Program-made: the position numbers and the translations under genes
Notes under the pieces: model-generated
The model's input: the letters and a program-made list of their open reading frames with translations, nothing else
What the model was told of the DNA's origin: nothing
Database searches by the model: none
Source: Acholeplasmataceae bacterium UBA6235
GTDB taxonomy: Bacteria; Bacillota_I; Bacilli_A; Acholeplasmatales; UBA5453
Assembly (NCBI GenBank): GCA_002441525.1
Contig: DJWH01000101.1
Span: forward strand, 1-22,364
Length of the DNA: 22,364 nucleotides
Direction of reading: 5' to 3'
Part shown: piece after piece, positions 17,326 through 22,364 of the stretch
Position numbering within the stretch: position 1 is the stretch's first letter
How the letters are laid out: every line of letters starts with the position of its first letter

Positions 17326-18333
17326 ATGATCACATTAGAAAAAATAGCTGACCAAGCCAATGTGTCTGTATCCACTGTTTCAAAAGCTTTAAGCGGTCAT
17401 AAAGCAATCTCTCAAAAGACCAAAGCTCGCATTCGTCAAATCGCTGACGAACTCGGTTATACCCCGAACGCCAACGCCCAAAGTTTGGTGAATAAACGCG
17501 CCAATACGATTGGTGTGGTTTATGAAGTTGAATTCGGATTACGTAACCTGTTTTTCTCCGCGGTTTTAGAAGAATTCAGAAGAAATGCCCAACTCAATGG
17601 TTATGATATTTTATTGTTATCCAATAACAATGAGAAGAATATTGATTACTTTAGACACTGTCAATCCAAAAACGTGGACGGGGTGCTGATTGTTTCCATC
17701 GGTAGTGCACCGATTGAAGCCATCAACAAACTCACACAAAGCAGTATGGCAGTCATTACCCTTGACCCATTACACTCAGGCTTAAATACAATCTATTCGG
17801 ACTCCTATGCAGGCATCCAAAAAAGCTGCCAACACTTATATGATTTAGGACACCGTAAAATTGCGTATGTCAATGGTAGTTATACCAATTTAATCGGACA
17901 ACAACGCTTAAATGGGTATTTGGATTTCATGAAGGCACACAAATTAAAGCCGATATACGATGAAAAACAATCGAATGAATCCTATACATTTTCTGAAGGT
18001 TATCAAACCATGAAATACTTACTGACTGAGTTTGGTTTACCAGACGCGGTGGTATGTGCCTCAGACCTCATGGCGATGGGCACCATCACACTTTTACAAA
18101 AACGAGGTTATAAGATTCCTGACGATGTATCTGTCGTTGGTTTTGATAATTTAAGTGTGTGTGAGATTTCGACACCACGTTTAACAACCATTGCACAAGA
18201 TTATGAAGGTATCGGAAAGAAAGCGTGGGATTTGATGATCCATATGCTCAACACCGATGATCGTAAAAAAGAACCGATCATTGTCGATACACAATTGGTT
18301 GTTAGAGAAAGTACAACCACTCGAAAGTCATAA
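17326..18333 (+). CDS. LacI-family transcriptional regulator
   Basis: This 335-residue protein has an N-terminal LacI helix-turn-helix (TLEKIADQANVSVSTVSKAL, about 3-22) and hinge segment (YTPNANAQSLVNKR), then a periplasmic-binding-protein-like sugar-sensing domain ending in VSVVGFDNLSVCEISTPRLTTI. It probably represses the transport operon through the three operators at 3921-3986 and is released by a sugar from the imported glycan; both points are inferred from position and site type. GAAAGGTGG (17305-17313) is 12 bases before this ATG. An out-of-frame ATG at 17316 gives only an 11-codon ORF. A strong terminator follows. Confidence 0.93.
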   Translation: MITLEKIADQANVSVSTVSKALSGHKAISQKTKARIRQIADELGYTPNANAQSLVNKRANTIGVVYEVEFGLRNLFFSAVLEEFRRNAQLNGYDILLLSNNNEKNIDYFRHCQSKNVDGVLIVSIGSAPIEAINKLTQSSMAVITLDPLHSGLNTIYSDSYAGIQKSCQHLYDLGHRKIAYVNGSYTNLIGQQRLNGYLDFMKAHKLKPIYDEKQSNESYTFSEGYQTMKYLLTEFGLPDAVVCASDLMAMGTITLLQKRGYKIPDDVSVVGFDNLSVCEISTPRLTTIAQDYEGIGKKAWDLMIHMLNTDDRKKEPIIVDTQLVVRESTTTRKS

Positions 18334-18347
18334 AAAGATGATATTTC

Positions 18348-18380
18348 AAGAACTGGAAACCCCAGTTCTTTTTCTTTTTA
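18348..18380 (+). terminator. Rho-independent terminator after lacI
   Basis: AAGAACTGG (18348-18356) pairs perfectly with CCAGTTCTT (18362-18370) over a 5-base loop and is followed by a T-rich run. It closes the transporter/lacI region. Confidence 0.9.
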
Positions 18381-18429
18381 TTCATTCTGACAAATTATGA
18401 TTTATACTAATAGTAAGGTAGGTGATGAT

Positions 18430-19407
18430 ATGAAACAGTCATTATTTAAAGCATTCTATGATAAAAACCACATATCGCAGGAACAATACCAAAAAGATGC
18501 AGGCTTTATATTAGACTTAGAAACACAGTTCTCATGGGTGTTGGAAGAAATTAACCCATCACAATTAGATGACATCATCGCTTATATGGTCGAAAAGAAC
18601 CTGAATACAATCCCTAACATCGTTATTTTGATGCGTTATTATAAAGCCACATCAAATCATGATTTATTCATACATCTGACCAAATATACCGGTAGCTTAG
18701 GTGTCATGGAAAGTATCCTGAATAAATTGGAACGGGTTGTGGGCAAAGATCGTGCTAGCGCCATCAAAGCAGAAATCACGATTCCACCATTAGGTACACC
18801 CTTAAAGGAAATGCCGGTATACACAAAGCACTTATTGACGGTTTTTGAAACACATTTATCTAAAGATGAAACGAAAAAAACACTTTCAGATAATCACCAT
18901 CAAATACCGAAAGAAGCCTTTCTATCTGAACAGGTGTATTATGAAGCGGCCAACACACTCGATGATTATCTAAGTGATTTACATCAACGTAAAGTGGCTG
19001 AACTAGAACAACATTATCGAGAAAATCGTGTTTGGTTTGAACAAGAAATCAACCATGAAGTGATTGAATTCGTTCGTAATAATCCAGAAATTCTTTCAGC
19101 AGTCAGAAAAGACAATCAACTCTTCATCACGAAAATACCGTATGATACAAAAGCCTATTTGAATGCGAAAACAAAAGAAGAACAAAAATACCATGCTTGT
19201 CATTGTCCGTTTGTAAAATCCATATTTTTAGATCAACACCTAGTCATTTCACCAACCTGGTGTGATTGTAGTGGGGGATTTACCAAATTTCCATTTGAAG
19301 TATTGTTTAGTCGTTCATTGGATATCACCTGCATTGAAACACCACTCAATGGAGATCCATTGTGTCGTTTCGTCATATCATTAGACGGGGTATCCTTCAA
19401 ACAATGA
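18430..19407 (+). CDS. Uncharacterised protein with a C-terminal cysteine cluster
   Basis: This protein has 325 residues from ATG 18430. An in-frame ATG at 18397 is less likely, because it has no ribosome binding site and lies at a TATACT -10-like box (18403-18408), whereas AAGGTAGGTG (18415-18424) precedes 18430. The body is charged and largely helical. All six cysteines fall in the last 70 residues: C257-x-C259, C278-x-C280, C301 and C312, in the contexts HACHCPF, WCDCSGG and GDPLCRF. This pattern recalls V4R-like or aminothiazoline-carboxylate-hydrolase-like domains and suggests metal or redox chemistry, but the assignment is weak. There is no signal peptide or membrane segment. The stop is TGA, the only one seen among these genes. 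Confidence 0.8.
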   Translation: MKQSLFKAFYDKNHISQEQYQKDAGFILDLETQFSWVLEEINPSQLDDIIAYMVEKNLNTIPNIVILMRYYKATSNHDLFIHLTKYTGSLGVMESILNKLERVVGKDRASAIKAEITIPPLGTPLKEMPVYTKHLLTVFETHLSKDETKKTLSDNHHQIPKEAFLSEQVYYEAANTLDDYLSDLHQRKVAELEQHYRENRVWFEQEINHEVIEFVRNNPEILSAVRKDNQLFITKIPYDTKAYLNAKTKEEQKYHACHCPFVKSIFLDQHLVISPTWCDCSGGFTKFPFEVLFSRSLDITCIETPLNGDPLCRFVISLDGVSFKQ

Positions 19408-19473
19408 CTCAAAGCACGAATCACTTAGGTGGATTGAATATCGAGTATAATTGAAACAAAGGTAGGCGATACA

Positions 19474-20094
19474 ATGTTAGATAAACTTTTCGCTCAAAAA
19501 GAAGTGCATGTTAGAAATGTACCTGATTCATACGAGTCACTATTTAAACCATTTGAATACAAAGATACACCCCCTTATGACGCGATTTTATCGTTTGTTT
19601 ATACACTTGATGCGATGAAAGATGAAATTGATTTTGCGAAAACAAGGCTTCAACCGGAAGGAATGTTATATCTATGTTATCCTAAAATGAAGAATAATAT
19701 AGGTATGGCTGGTATTCATCGAGATCATATTTTTCCTTTCTTAAAAGTAGATATGGATACAGGTTATATTGAAAGTACTCAAATGCGATTCAATAGAATG
19801 AATGCCTTCGATGAAAACTACACCTTATTAGGCATTAAGAACGATACAAAGATGAAGGCTAGAAGTTCGACTTCGATGCGTGTTGATGATTATGCAAAAT
19901 ACATTCCGGACATCAAAGCCCTCTTAACTAACGAACAATGTCTTTCTTTTTATGTATCTTTAACACCTGGTTATCAAAAGGACTGGGCAAGGTATGTTTT
20001 CTCAGCGAAGACTGAAGAGACCAAACAAAAGCGAATTTCAGAGATGATTGCGTTACTAAACACAGGGATAAAGTCCAAAAATCTGGCTAAATAA
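19474..20094 (+). CDS. Two-part protein with YdeI/OmpD-associated-like C-terminus
   Basis: This protein has 206 residues. The C-terminal part (about 155-200), with SLTPGYQKDWARYVFSAK followed by EETKQKRISEMIALL, matches the pattern of YdeI/OmpD-associated family proteins, which have been linked to bacteriocin protection in some bacteria. The N-terminal part (about 30-75, PYDAILSFVYTLDAMKDEI... then LQPEGMLYLCYPK) looks like a small alpha/beta domain resembling a degenerate methyltransferase or DUF3052-type fold. It lacks a signal peptide. AAAGG (19458-19462) precedes the ATG, and TATAAT at 19446-19451 may be its own -10 box, leaving a very short leader. The function is unknown. Confidence 0.75.
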   Translation: MLDKLFAQKEVHVRNVPDSYESLFKPFEYKDTPPYDAILSFVYTLDAMKDEIDFAKTRLQPEGMLYLCYPKMKNNIGMAGIHRDHIFPFLKVDMDTGYIESTQMRFNRMNAFDENYTLLGIKNDTKMKARSSTSMRVDDYAKYIPDIKALLTNEQCLSFYVSLTPGYQKDWARYVFSAKTEETKQKRISEMIALLNTGIKSKNLAK

Positions 20095-20124
20095 AAGGTT
20101 TTTATGCATCATGAATACCTCTAA

Positions 20125-20144
20125 ATCATGAACCATGATACAAT
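20125..20144 (+). promoter_or_regulatory. Extended -10 promoter overlapped by an inverted repeat
   Basis: TGATACAAT (20136-20144) is an extended -10 box upstream of the gene at 20175. The inverted repeat ATCATG (20125-20130) / CATGAT (20134-20139) with a 3-base spacer overlaps it, so it could be an operator. No good -35 is seen. Confidence 0.45.
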
Positions 20145-20174
20145 AGGTTTTGTACGAAAGAAGGTATCTATCAT

Positions 20175-20492
20175 ATGAAAAAAGTCATTAAATTTAGTTT
20201 CGAAGGCAAAGAAGGTTTCCTCAGTTTGGTTGAAATAGACCACAAATTCTATGCTTTGGTTAAAAAAGACACACCTAAAGTTCAAAATATATTGGAAACA
20301 CATCAATTATTGGTTTCTTATGAGTTAAAACAAAACCCAACATTTATGCCTGTAGAGGCTCATGTGTTGTATGATTTTAGTACCATAGAACAAGTGTATC
20401 AACAATTAGAATTGGAGAAAAACTTGTATTTTAAAACACTCGATGACAGTTTGTGTGTCATCGAAATTGTGCATCCTAAATCCAACACATAA
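20175..20492 (+). CDS. Small hypothetical protein, possibly split-barrel flavin type
   Basis: This protein has 105 residues. The order of strands around GFLSLVEIDHKFYALVKKD, then a helix with KVQNILETHQLLVSYE and a closing strand near FMPVEAHVLYDF, resembles pyridoxamine-phosphate-oxidase-like split barrels, in which a lysine segment before NI..N contacts the flavin phosphate. That resemblance is weak and from memory. There is no signal peptide. AGAAGG (20159-20164) supports the start. The stop codon overlaps the left arm of the terminator. Confidence 0.7.
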   Translation: MKKVIKFSFEGKEGFLSLVEIDHKFYALVKKDTPKVQNILETHQLLVSYELKQNPTFMPVEAHVLYDFSTIEQVYQQLELEKNLYFKTLDDSLCVIEIVHPKSNT

Positions 20493-20524
20493 CCACAGTA
20501 ACCGCTGTGGTTTTTTATTTTTTT
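20491..20524 (+). terminator. Rho-independent terminator
   Basis: AACCACAG (20491-20498) pairs perfectly with CTGTGGTT (20505-20512) over a 6-base loop and runs into a T-rich tract. It overlaps the stop codon of the 105-residue gene. Confidence 0.9.
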
Positions 20525-20629
20525 CAAGCAGAAATCATAATTTATAGATATAATGAAAGTGAAATTAACATAAAATTCATTCATAATGGTGTTGAAGCAT
20601 CGATTAATCACTGAACAATAAAAATGTCT

Positions 20630-20662
20630 TTAGAAAAGAAAAAACCCCCTTTCGGAGGTTTT
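20630..20662 (-). terminator. Terminator of the leftward lipoprotein gene
   Basis: On the minus strand AAAACCTCC, a GAAA loop and GGGGGTTTT form a 9-bp stem with one U-G wobble, followed by a T-rich tail. Read on the plus strand the wobble becomes a C-A mismatch and no T-tract follows, so it serves the minus strand. Confidence 0.85.
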
Positions 20663-20676
20663 GGATTCATGGATAA

Positions 20677-21090
20677 TTATGATTTACTTGTAAAAAGGTT
20701 GGCGGTTGCTTCTGAGAATGTAATGATAACAACGGTATCTACTCTGACTACAAATCGACCAGAAGTCGCTTCAACCATCAATGCGTCATAGAATTCGGTG
20801 GCTTGAGATTCATTCTTCAAGACAACAATTTCTACCCATCGTTCTGTCACATTAACATAACCAACGTAGAGTTCAGTGACATCTAAACTTAAATCGTATT
20901 TTGAATTCACCATGTTGGCTTGATAGTATTCTCTAGAATCCTCATCTCGTGTTTCAAGGACATAACCGTCCTCTTCCAAAGTGTCAATGACATCGTTAGC
21001 TTGATTGGTTGTTGTACCGCCACCGGCACAACCCACCAACGCAACGAGTCCGAATAATACTACCAGTAATGCAAATAGTTTCTTCATCAT
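20677..21090 (-). CDS. Small surface lipoprotein of unknown function
   Basis: This protein has 137 residues. A signal peptide ends in lipobox LVGC with C21 as the lipidation site, followed by a short Gly/Thr linker (AGGGTTTNQ). The mature domain of about 105 residues is acidic and beta-rich, and no family is recognised. GAGGGAG on the minus strand supports the start. A second ATG immediately follows the first, so the start could be one codon later. It is monocistronic, with its own promoter and terminator. It is expected on the outer face of the membrane. Confidence 0.85.
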   Translation of the reverse strand: MMKKLFALLVVLFGLVALVGCAGGGTTTNQANDVIDTLEEDGYVLETRDEDSREYYQANMVNSKYDLSLDVTELYVGYVNVTERWVEIVVLKNESQATEFYDALMVEATSGRFVVRVDTVVIITFSEATANLFTSKS

Positions 21091-21129
21091 ACGCTCCCTC
21101 TTGTATGGTTCGACATGTCATAAATGTCT

Positions 21130-21158
21130 TTTATACTGTTAGCATATCACGTTGTCAA
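21130..21158 (-). promoter_or_regulatory. Near-consensus promoter of the lipoprotein gene
   Basis: On the minus strand TTGACA (21158-21153) and TATAAA (21135-21130) are exactly 17 bases apart. This is the best-matching promoter in the window and suggests steady, strong transcription with a leader of about 30-35 bases. Confidence 0.8.
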
Positions 21159-21232
21159 GGCATATGCAAAATGATTTTTTCAGTCATTTCGCATAAAAAG
21201 TTATAAAATGACACAAAAATGGAGGTGTAGTC

Positions 21233-21913
21233 ATGGGATTTGTTATTGCAGCAGTGGTGTTTGTCTTCATTGGTTTAATTGCGGTTTTTGTTGGTTTTTT
21301 TGTCATGCAAAGCAATCAAAAAAAACAAAAGAATGCGCCAGTAGAACGTGTTCAAGTCAAAGTGGGTAGTGCTTATACGGAATCTAAAGTGATGAATCAA
21401 AATTTCACATCAGGCTCTGTCGATAGTGCAGGTGGTTATGAACAAAAAGGGTATTATATCCAATTTAGAACCAAACAAAACAAGAAACTCACATTTAGAC
21501 TTAAGAAAAAAGATTGGCTTAAATACCACGATGGTGACGAGGGTATGCTCACATATCAAGGATACAAAATCATCAGTTTTGAACCGATGACCACAATGGT
21601 TGAAGATGGTTATTTCATGCAAAACAAAACCGAGAATTCCAGCCGATTCATCTATGGTGAAGCACAGGGGTTAGGCTTTTCAGTATCTTCAACTGCACCA
21701 GTCAAATTTGAATTAGCTGAACTAAAACGATTTATTCAAGATCTAAAAGATGATCAAAGCGATTGGTTTTTCACCATCAAAACTAGATCGGAACTACGTC
21801 AATTTGAAAAAGAGTCCGATACCAAAATTAAGGAAACCAACCTAACTACAAATGAAGAAAAAAAATTGCTCATGAATGATCTTTACATGCATCTAAAATC
21901 GTTTCTTAATTAA
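21233..21913 (+). CDS. DUF2500-like single-pass membrane protein
   Basis: This protein has 226 residues. A hydrophobic N-terminal segment (about 3-25) is followed by a basic stretch and a beta-rich domain. YYIQFRTKQNKKLTFRL followed by GDEGMLTYQGYKIISFEP matches the DUF2500 pattern as I remember it. The C-terminal part (from about 140) adds a helical region of unknown type not typical of the short DUF2500 proteins. ATGGAGGTG (21219-21227) gives a good ribosome binding site, and TATAAA at 21202-21207 may be a -10 box with only a poor -35. The function is unknown. Confidence 0.8.
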   Translation: MGFVIAAVVFVFIGLIAVFVGFFVMQSNQKKQKNAPVERVQVKVGSAYTESKVMNQNFTSGSVDSAGGYEQKGYYIQFRTKQNKKLTFRLKKKDWLKYHDGDEGMLTYQGYKIISFEPMTTMVEDGYFMQNKTENSSRFIYGEAQGLGFSVSSTAPVKFELAELKRFIQDLKDDQSDWFFTIKTRSELRQFEKESDTKIKETNLTTNEEKKLLMNDLYMHLKSFLN

Positions 21914-21922
21914 AAAATACAG

Positions 21923-21952
21923 TTTAAATAATAGATGAATTTATGATACAAT
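21923..21952 (+). promoter_or_regulatory. Promoter of the partial gene at the right edge
   Basis: TTTAAA (21923-21928) and TACAAT (21947-21952) are 18 bases apart, with an extended -10 (TGATACAAT). The same nine-base extended -10 occurs at 20136-20144. Confidence 0.5.
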
Positions 21953-21983
21953 AAAAATAAATAAGTAACTAGAGGGGAAAAAC

Positions 21984-22364
21984 ATGAAACAATCCACAGT
22001 CATTTTACGCGTATTATCCATTATATATTTCCCTCTTTTTTTGTTATTCGGTACAGTCCTTGTTGAAAGAATGATTTCCAACCGGCAGAAGATTACTTCA
22101 CAGGATAATATTTATGAGGTAAAAGAACCAGGTACTTTACAAATTGAATATGAGTCTAAAATATCATTTGATATTGATGTAAAGGCAGAAGCCATACCAA
22201 TGCCTGGTGCAAATATGTTTTATCTCAAATATTATAGGAATGAGATATTGGTTGCACAGTATAAAGTGACTGTGCTATCTGAAGATAACTCGATGGCATT
22301 AAACCTCATCACTAGAGATATGAATCGTACCAAAGTGGGTGAAGTAACGTTTGATAAGAAGGGT
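21984..22364 (+). CDS. Membrane-anchored protein, 3' end cut by window
   Basis: An open frame of 127 codons runs to the window edge without a stop. AGAGGGGAAA (21971-21980) precedes the ATG. Residues about 7-27 (ILRVLSIIYFPLFLLFGTVLV) form one membrane segment, and the rest is a beta-rich domain beginning near YEVKEPGTLQIEY that is probably outside. The basic residues after the hydrophobic stretch leave the topology open. No family is recognised. It uses CAG, CGG and AGG codons more than the transport genes, a mild difference in a short fragment. Confidence 0.75.
   Translation, partial: MKQSTVILRVLSIIYFPLFLLFGTVLVERMISNRQKITSQDNIYEVKEPGTLQIEYESKISFDIDVKAEAIPMPGANMFYLKYYRNEILVAQYKVTVLSEDNSMALNLITRDMNRTKVGEVTFDKKG

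Noticed and set aside
19405..19428. TGA stop of the cysteine-cluster gene read as tryptophan (code 4), extending the protein by several residues to TAG.
   Set aside because: All other tryptophans use TGG and no gene here needs TGA readthrough, so standard code is the simpler reading.
20586..20621. Short 11-residue ORF (ATG GTG TTG ...) after the TATAAT-like box at 20549-20554, as a possible small peptide or sRNA unit.
   Set aside because: There is no ribosome binding site, no matching -35 box, and the nearby hairpin terminates the opposite strand.

Overview
The window looks like chromosomal DNA from a low-GC, Firmicutes/Tenericutes-type bacterium. It is AT-rich by eye. Start sites are strong AGGAGG-like ribosome binding sites, promoters are TTGACA/TATAAT type (often extended TGnTATAAT), and lipoproteins carry Gram-positive-style lipoboxes. 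Tryptophan is written TGG throughout. The genes stay open under the standard code and one (18430-19407) ends in TGA, so this is not a Mycoplasma/Spiroplasma-type code 4 genome. An Acholeplasma-like or related bacterium is my best guess, by inference only; no rRNA or other phylogenetic marker is present.

Region 1 (1-3907) holds glycan-processing enzymes. A NodB-type polysaccharide deacetylase, cut by the window edge, reads leftward. A Gfo/Idh/MocA-fold protein with GH109-like signatures reads rightward from its own promoter. A two-gene unit follows, with an SGNH/GDSL esterase and a GH30 glycosidase. The last three lack signal peptides, so they should act in the cytoplasm on imported material.

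Region 2 (3908-18380) is the centre of the window: a eight-gene transport operon and its probable LacI-family repressor. It starts at a promoter with three LacI/CcpA-like operator sites spaced 21 and 31 bp apart. Gene order is lipoprotein solute-binding protein, perfect intercistronic hairpin, very large membrane-anchored solute-binding fusion, two ABC permeases, an NHL-propeller/TPR/YIP1-type membrane protein, a secreted DUF5696-like protein that may have a glycosidase-like fold, and a second pair of ABC permeases. Most junctions overlap or nearly overlap. No ATPase gene is present. The likely picture is surface capture and perhaps partial processing of a complex glycan, import through one or two permease pairs powered by a shared MsmK-type ATPase encoded elsewhere, then cytoplasmic hydrolysis by the region 1 enzymes. 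The lacI gene follows after a 201-base gap containing a large nested inverted repeat.

Region 3 (18381-22364) contains small, mostly separately transcribed genes of poorly known function: a cysteine-clustered protein, a protein with a YdeI/OmpD-associated-like C-terminus, a small protein that may be a flavin-type split barrel, a leftward lipoprotein with a near-consensus promoter and its own terminator, a DUF2500-like membrane protein, and a membrane-anchored protein cut by the right edge. No tRNA, rRNA, CRISPR array, insertion sequence or phage gene was seen. No gene-free stretch exceeds about 210 bases.
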